The notes beneath the pieces are model-generated. The model made no database searches. It was given only the letters and a program-made list of their open reading frames with translations, and was not told where the DNA came from. A stretch of DNA of 55,495 nt from a virus: positions 1 through 55,495 of the IMG/VR virus record IMGVR_UViG_3300009071_000002; one strand, written 5' to 3'. The first letter of the stretch is position 1, and the number at the start of each line of letters is the position of its first letter. This document shows, piece by piece, positions 25,777 to 35,809 of the stretch. A program made the position numbers and the translations under genes.

Positions 25777-27207
25777 TTATTTAGTTGCATCTGGGGTTGG
25801 AGGCACTATGCCAGCCACATTACTAACTATATCAAATATCCCATCCAACGTACTACTTCCTAGCTGTGCATACATTGTATTTTTAAATTGGGAATCATAC
25901 ATTGCTTTATCATATCCTGCTTGTTGAGATATTTCTGCCATACTATGTGCACGATCTGCTGCATTCTCCACAACTTGTACAAGAAAAGATGCCTCGTCTC
26001 TGTATCTTTGCCATAGTTGTTCTTGCGATGATGTAGAAAGACCTAGTAATGCTTGTGCGTTAATTCGGTTTACTTCGTTTTGTCTTGCAGTGTTCTCTGT
26101 ATTTATTTGTCTACGCCAATTTGCATTTGCTTGATTAATTTGTGCAGACATATTTGAATTAAATTTATCTCGGCTGTCTTCCATCTGTGATTTAAATTTT
26201 AGTACAGAATTTTCTTCACTAGCGTTAAACTGCCTCATAGCTGATACACGAGTAGCATTGGCGTTGTCTATTTGTACACCCAACTCTGAAAAAAACTCCA
26301 TAGTTTGTTGGTTAGATTTTGCGTTAAACTGCCTAGATGCATTTTCTTGTGACTGATCAGATAGCAGAGTTTGTATTTTTGCTTGAGCATTTAATATGTT
26401 AGTTTTTTGGTTTGCATCTAAATTTGCCATATCCATAGATAAAAAGCTTTTTGCGTTGTTTACAGCAGATTGTAATCTAGAGTTAAGGTTTGCTTTATCC
26501 ATAGCTGCATAAGTCATAGCATTTTGTAAAGCAGTTTGTTGTTCATTAGTAAGATTAGCCAAATCCATAGTAGCATATGTTTTAGCATCCGTAGCAGCAA
26601 TAGGAACACCGGCTTCATAAACAGCTTGCGTTATTGCAGCAGCTGCCATAGAAGAGGCACCAAGACCTCGTTTTTGCATAATAGCAGAAGCAGCTCTTAC
26701 AGGGCCAGCTGCCCATGCGGGAAGTTCTTCGCCTTCTTTAATACTATCAAACAGTTGTCCCAGCTGGTATTTAACCGTTGCCTTTTCACTAACAGTACCT
26801 TGAGCAGCTTGTGCTTTTGCTTCAGTTGAAACAGTACCTAATACATCACCTAAAATTGCTTCTTGGGATAAATTTCCTTGAGCTGCAATTGCTTCTGGTG
26901 TATTTTGGTTTACAAAGTAATTACTGTACTGTGCAGCAACTTGAGCATTAGAACTAGGAATTTCTATTCCAGTGGTGCTGGCTTGGGCTGTTGTCATTGT
27001 TGGATCAGCCCCTAACTGTACATCTGTACCAGATAAAATTTCTCCCGGTTGTTCTGTTAAACTGGCTACGGCAGGTTGTTCCCCCGTTTGTAGTGTTGTT
27101 TTCTGTTCAGGAGGAGTTGTAGCATATGCTAATGCTGTTTCAGTGCTACCCCCATCTGCAAACCCTCTACGATTTATGTCTCTTATTACTTTTGGTAACT
27201 TTGCCAT
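25777..27207 (-). CDS. Late protein with 23-residue helical repeats
   Basis: A 476-residue protein. After a basic N-terminus carrying the tag GFADGGSTE, the middle holds about four 23-residue repeats with the pattern A-x-x-Y-A-x-M-D-x-A-N-L-x-x-x-Q-x-x-x-x-x-N-A (for example YATMDLANLTNEQQTALQNA and YAAMDKANLNSRLQSAVNNA), then a long coiled coil. I associate this pattern with marine-phage virion proteins. It probably forms elongated oligomers inside the capsid or tail. The ribosome site is weak. Confidence 0.7.
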   Translation of the reverse strand: MAKLPKVIRDINRRGFADGGSTETALAYATTPPEQKTTLQTGEQPAVASLTEQPGEILSGTDVQLGADPTMTTAQASTTGIEIPSSNAQVAAQYSNYFVNQNTPEAIAAQGNLSQEAILGDVLGTVSTEAKAQAAQGTVSEKATVKYQLGQLFDSIKEGEELPAWAAGPVRAASAIMQKRGLGASSMAAAAITQAVYEAGVPIAATDAKTYATMDLANLTNEQQTALQNAMTYAAMDKANLNSRLQSAVNNAKSFLSMDMANLDANQKTNILNAQAKIQTLLSDQSQENASRQFNAKSNQQTMEFFSELGVQIDNANATRVSAMRQFNASEENSVLKFKSQMEDSRDKFNSNMSAQINQANANWRRQINTENTARQNEVNRINAQALLGLSTSSQEQLWQRYRDEASFLVQVVENAADRAHSMAEISQQAGYDKAMYDSQFKNTMYAQLGSSTLDGIFDIVSNVAGIVPPTPDATK

Positions 27208-27210
27208 TTT

Positions 27211-27408
27211 TTAAAACCACTTATTCATTATTGTTGATATTGCTGCTCCAGCTCCACTTGCTACAAGGAGTATGCCTATAAATAAGCCCTTGCCTTTGTC
27301 CAGCTGGCTCTCTAACGAGTCTAATCTTTTGGACAGTCGGTCTACGTCTTTGGAAAGTGTCTGTACAGCTTGTATGAGCTTTCCCATTTCAATTGCATCG
27401 GTTGCCAT
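27211..27408 (-). CDS. Small coiled-coil plus transmembrane protein, XhlA/holin-like
   Basis: A 65-residue protein: a heptad-pattern helix (LSKDVDRLSKRLDSLESQL) followed by one membrane helix (LFIGILLVASGAGAAISTIM). The layout matches hemolysin XhlA-type holin partners, though a virion role is possible given the neighbours. The ATG at 27408 follows TAG directly, with GGGGAG 11 bases upstream. A second, clearer holin candidate lies at 41180-41575 beside the lysozyme. Confidence 0.6.
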   Translation of the reverse strand: MATDAIEMGKLIQAVQTLSKDVDRLSKRLDSLESQLDKGKGLFIGILLVASGAGAAISTIMNKWF

Positions 27409-28056
27409 CTATCTACGGCTCCCCTTGACTCCATAGTCATCGGGCCAGTCTTGTACTTTAGCTATAGTTTTTAACGTGCCATCATCGTTGTACACGTTGT
27501 TGTGAAGAGCTATAAATGCTGCCATGTCACTAGCATTATCTATGGCTGTACAGATAGAGGCATGTGCTGTTCTCACGGCTGCAATGTAGGTCAGTATATC
27601 AGAGGGGATGTCTGTATCGTGAGTTACTTTTCTTTGGATGAGCCAGTCAAAACCTTTGATGTACCCATCTGCAGCTACGTTTGCTTTGTGTTTAGCTTGA
27701 GATTTTAACCCTAGTGTTACTACCTGATTATCATGGTCGTCAAGAATTGGTTCGTCATCTTCATCTACAGCATCAACATCAGCAAGAGCTCTATCAGCTG
27801 CCTTAACACCAATTGTTCTAACTACACTAGCCTTATCATCTGCTATAGCATAGGCTTCATCTACTTCTATATAGTAAGCTGTATTCAGATGTGAACCAGT
27901 AGTTGTTACAGGAACTATTCCAATAGCTTTTCTTTCTGCATCTGTCCAAAGGGTAAACAAAGTTCTAGGATGATTTACTCCTGCAACCGTCATATTTTTT
28001 GGATTAGATATTATCTCTACTATAGCATCTTCTGCGTCATTTAGTAAAGCCCACAT
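27409..28056 (-). CDS. Tail-fibre-associated protein
   Basis: A 215-residue protein following the two fibre genes. The N-terminus (HPRTLFTLWTDAERKAIGIV) shows the Asn/His-Pro ... W-T/S-x-x-E-R/L-x-x-I-G-I pattern common in phage tail-fibre accessory or DUF4376-type proteins. The C-terminal part is helical. It may be a fibre chaperone or a fibre tip component. AAAGGAGAACAACAAC precedes ATG 28056. Confidence 0.65.
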   Translation of the reverse strand: MWALLNDAEDAIVEIISNPKNMTVAGVNHPRTLFTLWTDAERKAIGIVPVTTTGSHLNTAYYIEVDEAYAIADDKASVVRTIGVKAADRALADVDAVDEDDEPILDDHDNQVVTLGLKSQAKHKANVAADGYIKGFDWLIQRKVTHDTDIPSDILTYIAAVRTAHASICTAIDNASDMAAFIALHNNVYNDDGTLKTIAKVQDWPDDYGVKGSRR

Positions 28057-28077
28057 GTTGTTGTTCTCCTTTGTTAA

Positions 28078-30546
28078 TTACCTTGCTGTTGCGTATTTAA
28101 ATGGATTTTTTGCAAATGCTAAGTATATATACGTGTTACCATTTGTACCTAAATCTCCATCTGCATCTCGTATTTTAAAACCATTACTAAGCATATCTAT
28201 ATTATAATTACTTAACTCTGCACTTGCTGTATTTGCTTGAAGAGCAGTACTAGCAACATTAAAAGGAGAAGTTGCATTATCATGAAGATTCCATCCAGTT
28301 CCATCTGCATCTATACCTTTTATTAGTATAAATGCAGGTTTAAATCCTGTGTAGATAAATGCACCATCTACATTTCCATTGCCTTCGTATGATCCTGATT
28401 TAATATAGCCTTCTGTATCTGCAAAACAATAAGCAACATAATTTCTACCAGAACCATGTGTTTGAGTATAAGCACCTAAATAAACAAGAGTGCTTGATGG
28501 AGTTGTATTACCCCACATATTATCAGTACCGAAACCAGAAGTACTTTCTAAGAAACCATACTTTGTAGCAGCTGCACCTTTAGCATATACTGCCCAATTA
28601 TGAGTACCATTAGTTTGTTTAACTATTACAAAAGTTGGAGCAGAGCTTAAACCATGTCCAATAGTTGGTGTTCCATCTGTACCAGAATAAGTAGATATAG
28701 AGAATCCACCACTAGGATCAACTTGTTGTGTTACACTTATTGAACCTGAAGAATTTGTAGATGTTGTTCCACCATTTGCTCTCCAATTCCAAGAAACATA
28801 TGCTCTAGCATTTTGATTATAATATTGACCCATAGTATAACCATCAGTATCAAAAGAAGTTAAACCAGAAGAAGTTCCCTCTGCATTAGTATTATCAGAA
28901 TTTAATACTTTACTTGTTCCTCTACTACTATCAAATAACCCATGACTTTGACCACCACCTCTCCATTTAACCCATACCCAATCAGGTTGAAATCCTAAAC
29001 CAGTATAGCTATCTCCACCACTTGCAGTATAAGTTAAAGGATTAAACAATTTCTGTGGATAATCATCATCAGTTTGTGCAGGGTCTACTGCATCTGCTAT
29101 TGGGAGATTACCAGAACATAGTGCTAAAAATCCTGCTGGTACATCATATTTAAAATTGCCATAGCCTGTGTCATCTGCATTTCCACCTGCTGTTATAGCT
29201 CCTCCAAAAGTACCTTCTTGTCCACAGTTCATTACTATTTCTGCAACAGGATTAGCCCAAGAAAGAGTAAAAGGAAATTTATGATCTGTATAATTTGCAA
29301 TAGTCCAAGTTGCACTAGCATTTGCACCAGTAGCAGGGTTTCCTGTTCCAGAACCTATATCTCCCCATACACCATTAATACCCCACCAACACTTACCTGC
29401 ATCATTATCTATAGCACACATTATAACATCACCAGTAGTAGGAGCACCTTGATTAGTAAATGAAGCATGAGCAACTTGTGGATCACCTACTCCAGTATTT
29501 CCAAAGTTAGTAATATAAACATTATTACCAGTAAAATAACCCATATATTGCATATTACCTGCATAGCCATTATCACCAGTAAAATTAGTTAGACCATCTC
29601 CATGATGCCACCCTACAGACCATGAAGGATAACCTGCAGCTTTAATATACCATTCTATATACCATTTACCAGTTTTAACACCCATGTTTCCTATAATTTG
29701 ATGATATTTATCATTAGTTGTTGATTCTACCTGAAGATTACCTTCACTTAAAGCCATTAATTTTTGTGCAGTACCTTGTTCTTGTAAAGGATTATAAGTA
29801 CAAAAATTACCACCATTAGAACTAGAGTTGAAGGTTGGAGTATCTAGCATTTGATCGTGTGTTGCTAATGAATTATTTGTCCAATCATTATTGTTTCCAC
29901 TTACATCATTGCCAGGATCACTTGCTGAAGCAAAATCTAAATGGTATCCTTGAGAACCAAAGGTTAATCCTGAAACATCTTTGGGAATCCACACTCCATT
30001 TTTTGTTTCAGCAAAATCATCTGGATCATGTGCAGTTCCATCAATAAAAACTACCTCTGCCATATATCCAAGAAATCTACTAGATGTATCTGTAGAATTA
30101 TCAATTCCTATTCTATGTTGTACAGTATTACTCATAGCAGTATTACCAGAAACAGAATAAGAAGAAGCTAAAGTGCCATTAACATATTGATAAGAAGTAC
30201 CACCTGTTAATTTCCATACTACATGTTGCCATGCTGATGTATCACGATATAATGCTGTACTAGCATTAAAATTAGCATTTGCTGATGAAGCACTTAATTT
30301 ATTATCATACCAATACATTCTAATTCTACTATCTTGATCACCACCTGAACCTGCATCTAGTATATGCATATATACGTTTTGAGTTTTTTTAACCCAACAA
30401 CTAAAAGTCCATGTCTGCCTATTACCTGCACTACTAGGAGTTCTTTGTAAATATCCAGAATCAAATCTAAAACTATTAGCTATTTGATGGGTATAGAAAT
30501 CACCACCACCTGCTAGGGGTGCCTGCCATAATTCACTATTTAACAT
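28078..30546 (-). CDS. Lectin-type tail fibre (ConA-like, SPRY, DUF7483-like)
   Basis: An 822-residue candidate receptor-binding protein. Residues about 20-170 form a LamG/concanavalin-A-like domain (RQTWTFSCWVKKTQN, WQHVVWKL, GYMAEVVFIDGTAHDPDDF); about 270-450 a SPRY-like domain (GKWYIEWYIKAAGYPSWSVG, DNDAGKCWWGINGVW); and the last 320 residues resemble DUF7483 (GLGFQPDWVWVKWRGGG, RAYVSWNWRANGG). Such sandwiches bind surface glycans. It stands next to another fibre gene. AGGATAATAT precedes ATG 30546. Confidence 0.75.
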   Translation of the reverse strand: MLNSELWQAPLAGGGDFYTHQIANSFRFDSGYLQRTPSSAGNRQTWTFSCWVKKTQNVYMHILDAGSGGDQDSRIRMYWYDNKLSASSANANFNASTALYRDTSAWQHVVWKLTGGTSYQYVNGTLASSYSVSGNTAMSNTVQHRIGIDNSTDTSSRFLGYMAEVVFIDGTAHDPDDFAETKNGVWIPKDVSGLTFGSQGYHLDFASASDPGNDVSGNNNDWTNNSLATHDQMLDTPTFNSSSNGGNFCTYNPLQEQGTAQKLMALSEGNLQVESTTNDKYHQIIGNMGVKTGKWYIEWYIKAAGYPSWSVGWHHGDGLTNFTGDNGYAGNMQYMGYFTGNNVYITNFGNTGVGDPQVAHASFTNQGAPTTGDVIMCAIDNDAGKCWWGINGVWGDIGSGTGNPATGANASATWTIANYTDHKFPFTLSWANPVAEIVMNCGQEGTFGGAITAGGNADDTGYGNFKYDVPAGFLALCSGNLPIADAVDPAQTDDDYPQKLFNPLTYTASGGDSYTGLGFQPDWVWVKWRGGGQSHGLFDSSRGTSKVLNSDNTNAEGTSSGLTSFDTDGYTMGQYYNQNARAYVSWNWRANGGTTSTNSSGSISVTQQVDPSGGFSISTYSGTDGTPTIGHGLSSAPTFVIVKQTNGTHNWAVYAKGAAATKYGFLESTSGFGTDNMWGNTTPSSTLVYLGAYTQTHGSGRNYVAYCFADTEGYIKSGSYEGNGNVDGAFIYTGFKPAFILIKGIDADGTGWNLHDNATSPFNVASTALQANTASAELSNYNIDMLSNGFKIRDADGDLGTNGNTYIYLAFAKNPFKYATAR

Positions 30547-30554
30547 ATATTATC

Positions 30555-33164
30555 CTATCCAAATGCAATTTGTGCTGCTCCTAATTTAATAGAATTTGCT
30601 GCTGATACAAAATAAGGTATCACATCAATTGAGTTTGCTGCTGTACTAATCGTCAATGCAGCTGCTGCCGGAGTTTCATAGTCTGTTCCTGTACTTAAAG
30701 TTCTACTACCAGTGCCATCTTGAATAAATACTATAATACCAGACTGTCCTACTGCTTCTGTAGAAGGGTTTACTAAAGTTACATTACCTGTTGCTGTAAG
30801 CACAAAGTTTTGATTTGCGTTAAAATCTAATGTTACATTACCAGTTTGTGATCCTGCTGTCAAGGTCTTTCCACGAGCAGCAGCACCAAAGGTTGATACT
30901 AAGTTTTCATCTATGGATATTGCTGGGGTTGTTCCTAGTGCAGAACCTAAGCCTATCACAAGGTCATCGGCAGAGTCATCTAATCCTATATAGAAGTCTT
31001 GAGCATTGCCGTCAAACACAATCTTTGCATCCTCTGCACCAGCATCTCCAATTGTTAATGTTGGAGTACCTCCAGTTATAGTCACATCTCCGTCTATTGT
31101 CAATAGGCTATCGGCTACAGTAATCAGATCTGTATCATCGGTGTGGCCTATTGTTGTTCCGTTGATTAAAACATTATCAATATCTAGTGAACCACCAGAG
31201 ATAAGTCCTGTAGTTGTAATTGTAGAAGAGCCAGTGTCTATAGTTCCAAACCCAGAAGTAATTGAACCAGAATTTAGTGCACCTGTTGTAACGATACCTG
31301 ATCCACCAGCTATTGGACTCAATACAGAAGCTATTGCTGTACCATTAATTGTTATAACGTCAGCTTCTAACGTGCCATCTATATCAACATTCCCAGAGAT
31401 ATCTAATTCTGTAGCAATAATTTTATCGTTAAAAGTTGCAGCTCCAGCAGCACTACCATCTATTGTTAAGAATGTTGTGTCAGCACCTCCGTCTGTTCCT
31501 TTAAATACAATATCACTGTCATTAGCTGCAGCATCTATAACTATGTTACCAGAAGATGTTGTAAGAGTTACAGCTGCATCCCCAGCAGCTATGTCATCGG
31601 CAGCTACACTAGATCCTATGTATGTTTTAATTCTAGAAGCTGCAACTTTTCTATTTGTACCACCAGCAGCATCATCAATAATAAATAAATCTGCATCGGC
31701 TATGTCTGCCCCTATGTCCGTACCACCGTCTATATCTATGGCAGCAAGTGGTAAAGTTCCTGTATCTCCAGAACCTATTAAGTTACCTGTTGCTGTAGGC
31801 AATGTTAACACTGCTGAACTACCTGCAGAATGTGCAGGTCCTTTTAGCTGTACACCATGTGAGTTGTTTTCACAGTTAAACTGGATTGTACCCGGATTGG
31901 TATTACCCAATACAGATACATGTCCTGTACCTTTGGCAGTCAAATTAAGATCTATATTAGAATCATCACCTGTTGCAGATAATAGTGGAGCACTACCAGA
32001 TGCAGCATTAGTTATATCAAATTGATTAACAGCAGAGCCAGTTGTTTGGAATATAATTTGTTCATTACCACTTTCGTCTGCAATAAAATGTGCATCGTCT
32101 ATTAATATGTTTTGAGAATTAGTGTCTAAGTTGCCACCTAATTGTGGGGATGTATCTTCTACTACGTTAGCTAAATCTCCACTTGAACCGGTGCCAGCAA
32201 TAACCGTAGCTCTTGTTATTTTTTTAAGACCACCACCGGATGCATCAACAGCTAAAAGAACATCACCAGATGCAGCAGTGCTAATTTCTGATAAATCTGT
32301 AACAGCTACAGGATTAAAGTTAGTTCCATCTGCAACAAGTATGTGCCCTGCAGTGTTTGTTCCCATAACAAGATCGTCACCAGTTATTGTAAGGTCTCCA
32401 CTTACAACTACGTTACCTGCTACTGTTAGTGAACCATCAGCTAAAGTCATTAAATCTGTATCGTCTGTGTGGCCTATTGTTGTTCCGTTGATTAGTACGT
32501 TGTCAATATCCAACGATCCACCGGAGATAAGCCCTGTAGTTGTAATAGTAGATGATCCTGTATCAATAGTTCCAAAACCCGAGGTAATAGAACCCGAGTT
32601 CAAAGCACCAGTTGTTACAATGCTAGAACTGCCGGCTATAGCACTATATATAGAACCAATGGCTGTACCACCTATTGTTATAGCATCGGCTTCCATTGTC
32701 CCATCTATGTCTGCATTACCAGATATATCTAATGTTGCAGCATCTAACTCACCGGATAGAGTAATGTTAGTTGCCCCTGTAATAGCACCATTTAAAGCAA
32801 CGGCACCGTTTATGTCTATGGTTGTGGCAGCTATTTGTATTTCTGTGTCGGCTACTATGTCAAGTTGCCCATCAGTAGAAGAGTTGATGTACAGACCAGT
32901 GTCTCTAAATTGTATTTTTTCATTAGTTGCTAAGAGTAAATCATCGGAGAACAAAAAGTAATCTTCATCTTCCATCCATGTAAGAACACCATCGTTGGTC
33001 TCTCCGTCAAATGTTAGTACAATGTCTGCACCTGCTGTACCTACTCCAAATGTTGGTGCAAGGAATGCTGCTGCTAATTGGTCAAATTCATTGTTTAAAT
33101 CAACTGCTTCAATAACACCCCCGTCTACTATTGCTGATGAACTCTGTCTAGTATAAACAGCCAT
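30555..33164 (-). CDS. Repetitive tail fibre with internal duplication
   Basis: An 869-residue fibre of the marine podovirus type. The N-terminus (MAVYTRQSSSAIVDGGVIEA; LNNEFDQLAAAF) looks like the virion attachment end; the shaft is made of short beta repeats with Thr-Ile-Gly-Gly-Thr-Ala and Leu-Asp-Ile-Ser-Gly-Asn units; the C-terminus (TLTAGSQTGNVTLDF onwards) is a beta domain usual in these fibres. About 75 residues (from VTTGALNSGSITSGFG to GTTIGHTDDTD) occur twice, encoded at about 31126-31289 and 32459-32620. It should form trimers. Confidence 0.8.
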   Translation of the reverse strand: MAVYTRQSSSAIVDGGVIEAVDLNNEFDQLAAAFLAPTFGVGTAGADIVLTFDGETNDGVLTWMEDEDYFLFSDDLLLATNEKIQFRDTGLYINSSTDGQLDIVADTEIQIAATTIDINGAVALNGAITGATNITLSGELDAATLDISGNADIDGTMEADAITIGGTAIGSIYSAIAGSSSIVTTGALNSGSITSGFGTIDTGSSTITTTGLISGGSLDIDNVLINGTTIGHTDDTDLMTLADGSLTVAGNVVVSGDLTITGDDLVMGTNTAGHILVADGTNFNPVAVTDLSEISTAASGDVLLAVDASGGGLKKITRATVIAGTGSSGDLANVVEDTSPQLGGNLDTNSQNILIDDAHFIADESGNEQIIFQTTGSAVNQFDITNAASGSAPLLSATGDDSNIDLNLTAKGTGHVSVLGNTNPGTIQFNCENNSHGVQLKGPAHSAGSSAVLTLPTATGNLIGSGDTGTLPLAAIDIDGGTDIGADIADADLFIIDDAAGGTNRKVAASRIKTYIGSSVAADDIAAGDAAVTLTTSSGNIVIDAAANDSDIVFKGTDGGADTTFLTIDGSAAGAATFNDKIIATELDISGNVDIDGTLEADVITINGTAIASVLSPIAGGSGIVTTGALNSGSITSGFGTIDTGSSTITTTGLISGGSLDIDNVLINGTTIGHTDDTDLITVADSLLTIDGDVTITGGTPTLTIGDAGAEDAKIVFDGNAQDFYIGLDDSADDLVIGLGSALGTTPAISIDENLVSTFGAAARGKTLTAGSQTGNVTLDFNANQNFVLTATGNVTLVNPSTEAVGQSGIIVFIQDGTGSRTLSTGTDYETPAAAALTISTAANSIDVIPYFVSAANSIKLGAAQIAFG

Positions 33165-34703
33165 TTATCTTCTCCCTCCCGGTGTAAATTCTAATTCAAA
33201 ACCTTTTATGGAAAAAGGAATGTTGTTACTTGTGTCTGTTATTTTTAATGCTACAGCAAAGCCTGAACCTTCTACAGCTTGTCGTGTTATTGGCAAGTCT
33301 CCTTGACCATATGCAGAAGTGCCAAATATGCCTGATCCAAAATTTGCCCCACCCCCTGAAGTAGTTAAAGAAAATACCGCAGGTTGAGGGGTGTTAATAT
33401 CATCATAATTATATTTTATAAACATGCTTGCATCTACAGCACCTTCGGGTTTCCAATTAAGGTTTACTTTTTGCATGTTTTTTCTAACACCCGGATCACC
33501 CATTGTTATATCTGGTGATCGGTATGTTGCGTCAATGTTACTAGAGTAACCGCCCCTTGTCCAAACATTACCTGAATCTTGTTGGTAGATGTACCCATCA
33601 TAACCACCATGTATAACTGTCTCTACGTTAGCTATATAGTCAGAATCACAGGATGATACTTTTAATCCTTTTATGTCAGCATACTCAAAACCCATTTGCT
33701 GTGCATTTGGATTCATCTTTATTGTTGCAATTATTCCTTTTTGTGAACCCTCAAAACCATCGGTAAGAGGGTAGAATATGCGATACTGAGACTTGTCTCG
33801 TATTACCAAAGAGGTAACATTATCGTAAGTGATATCATTGATTCTATCTTGGATTTGCTTAGAAACAGTTCCAAGCTCCACGTCACCAATTCTTGCTGTA
33901 CCAGCAATTGTTCTGATACCATCGGCAGATAAGAATATAATGTCACCACCTAACTCCTGTATTGAATGATTAGCTATTGAACCCACGTTCTTTGCTACCT
34001 CAGCAAGTTGAAAGTCACTTGAACTTGTTCCTGCTACTTTATATATTCTCCTTTGGCAAAATATAAATAATTCGTTACGGAAAACTTTTAGTCCTGTAAC
34101 TACGTCACCAACTTTTATTTCACCAGCACCTGTGTTAAAGTCATCTTCGGTAAATGGGCCAGAGAATATAACACTGTGTGTAGAGTTAGACATGCCACCG
34201 TAAAACATATGGTTGGCAAAAGATTTTACAAATTTAGGGTTGGTAGGGGCTGTGCCTCCACCTGTTGCATTTATTATATCTTCTGAAAAACTTGTATCTA
34301 GTGTAAAAGCTGCCGCTGCCCCTGTAGCAATTATTATTTTATCTGTGCCGTTGTAGTTATATTTATCAAAATCGTAAGTAAACGTAGTGCCTTTACTTGT
34401 AGCTCTACTTGTCCAACTACCAGTTGTTGTTCCAGTATATACTGTTCCACCCCTTGCTGCAACTATGATGTCATTGAATATTACAGACATTAACACTCTT
34501 TCGTCTGCATTTGCTACTTGGGGAACAATGTTTGTATTATATTTTGTAGTTCCGTTTAGTCTTCTATATCCACCAGTTATATCTGGCTCAAAATTAGACA
34601 GTTGTAATGCCTCACCGGGTTGCATGGTAAATACGTCTTTGTTAAGTACAAGACCCCCTGCACAACTGGCTGTAAATGGTTTTTGATATGAAGTATCAGG
34701 CAT
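33165..34703 (-). CDS. Tail nozzle / P22 gp10- or T7 gp12-like hub
   Basis: A 512-residue, all-beta protein just downstream of the adaptor gene, the usual place of the tail tube nozzle in podoviruses. It has repeated blade-like segments (RVLMSVIFNDIIVAARGGTV; LKVFRNELFIFCQRRIYKVA; ELGGDIIFLSADGIRTIAGT) that suggest a beta propeller or similar hub. It probably closes the tail below the adaptor ring. The start overlaps the adaptor stop by 8 bases. Confidence 0.72.
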   Translation of the reverse strand: MPDTSYQKPFTASCAGGLVLNKDVFTMQPGEALQLSNFEPDITGGYRRLNGTTKYNTNIVPQVANADERVLMSVIFNDIIVAARGGTVYTGTTTGSWTSRATSKGTTFTYDFDKYNYNGTDKIIIATGAAAAFTLDTSFSEDIINATGGGTAPTNPKFVKSFANHMFYGGMSNSTHSVIFSGPFTEDDFNTGAGEIKVGDVVTGLKVFRNELFIFCQRRIYKVAGTSSSDFQLAEVAKNVGSIANHSIQELGGDIIFLSADGIRTIAGTARIGDVELGTVSKQIQDRINDITYDNVTSLVIRDKSQYRIFYPLTDGFEGSQKGIIATIKMNPNAQQMGFEYADIKGLKVSSCDSDYIANVETVIHGGYDGYIYQQDSGNVWTRGGYSSNIDATYRSPDITMGDPGVRKNMQKVNLNWKPEGAVDASMFIKYNYDDINTPQPAVFSLTTSGGGANFGSGIFGTSAYGQGDLPITRQAVEGSGFAVALKITDTSNNIPFSIKGFELEFTPGGRR

Positions 34704-35805
34704 TCACATGTATCCTTGTATCTGTCATATATGCTTTAGTATTTATGTATTCTGTACGTATTATTTGCATTTGGTTGTTAAACTCTCCTAAAGCCATTTG
34801 TGCTGCTTGTGGATCGGATCGTAATATATATGCATAATATTTTGCTCTTGTAGTAATTACAGATTTAAACCTGTCGTCTAAATCCATAGTGTCCCCATGT
34901 GCAGATAAATCTGTGTGCACTTTCCAGTATTCATACTGTATTGCATAGTTGCTTTGATTTGGTACAGGGGATAGCCCAAACTTTTTATCTTGTGTAGCAT
35001 AGACGTAGTCAGGAACACCTAAAGAATCTTTAGAGTTAGTTAAGTCCCTTTCTAAAAAACTTTTATTCCAATCATCATAGGTTAGGTACCTTAATTTTTT
35101 TACAGGTATATCTTCGGATATTCGTATGTAATCTACATCCATATTTGTTGCTGTAGACGGATTGTTTACTGTAACAAATGTAGTCTGTGCTGTTGCTGTA
35201 AATGTAGTATCTAAAACATTGCCAGACCCAAAGTCAGACACAGTTAGTGTTGTGCTTAAATTAGTGGTGTCTTCAGCAGAAGTACCTACTTGTACTTTCA
35301 ATGCTTGCCCTGTACTGTTTGAATCAAAAACTCTTACCTGTATTCTATACGCCGTATTCTTTACTGTAGAAAATGATTGGTGAGCAGCATAGTCGTTTAA
35401 TCTTAATCTACCGTTTCCACCAGAGTTATATGCAGCACTTCCGGCACCTGCTATTGTTGTCCAGCTAGATATGTTAGAAGTAAATTCACCGTTTGTTAAC
35501 AGTTCGTTTGGTACAAGTCTAAATGTATCCCAATCCATTTTTCTATATGCAAGATCGCCACTTTGTGGTGAGGCTGAAGATGGTAGAGCATAAGTTCTTT
35601 GCCCAGCATTTGTAACTTGATGAGTAGATTTGTACAGATCTGGTATTTCGGATAGAGAATTATATACTTCATGCATAGCTTTTACTACAAATTTCTTTAC
35701 AGCAGTTTGTATTCCTCTACTACTAGAAAAGTTAGAGGATGTTAATTCTGATTCATTCAATTCGTTTAGTACGTTGTTTACTAATACTAGATATGTTGTT
35801 GCCAC
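34696..35805 (-). CDS. Head-tail adaptor with inserted beta-sandwich domain
   Basis: A 369-residue protein. Residues 1-100 (VNNVLNELNESELTSS; GQRTYALP; WDTFRLV) and about 235-369 (KKLRYLTYDDWNKSFLERDL; YWKVHTDL) match adaptor / tail tube A proteins (T7 gp11, P22 gp4 type), normally about 200-240 residues. Residues 101-231 are an extra domain starting NELLTNGEFTSNISSWTTIA, the typical opening of a carbohydrate-binding-module sandwich. The start is GTG 35805 with GGGGAT upstream. Confidence 0.75.
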   Translation of the reverse strand: MATTYLVLVNNVLNELNESELTSSNFSSSRGIQTAVKKFVVKAMHEVYNSLSEIPDLYKSTHQVTNAGQRTYALPSSASPQSGDLAYRKMDWDTFRLVPNELLTNGEFTSNISSWTTIAGAGSAAYNSGGNGRLRLNDYAAHQSFSTVKNTAYRIQVRVFDSNSTGQALKVQVGTSAEDTTNLSTTLTVSDFGSGNVLDTTFTATAQTTFVTVNNPSTATNMDVDYIRISEDIPVKKLRYLTYDDWNKSFLERDLTNSKDSLGVPDYVYATQDKKFGLSPVPNQSNYAIQYEYWKVHTDLSAHGDTMDLDDRFKSVITTRAKYYAYILRSDPQAAQMALGEFNNQMQIIRTEYINTKAYMTDTRIHVNA

Positions 35806-35809
35806 TATT

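Noticed and set aside
31006-32961. Long plus-strand frames (339 and 279 codons) opposite the fibre gene
   Set aside because: They mirror the repetitive fibre gene; composition (Val/Ser/Pro-rich) follows from its codon pattern, and there is no ribosome site.
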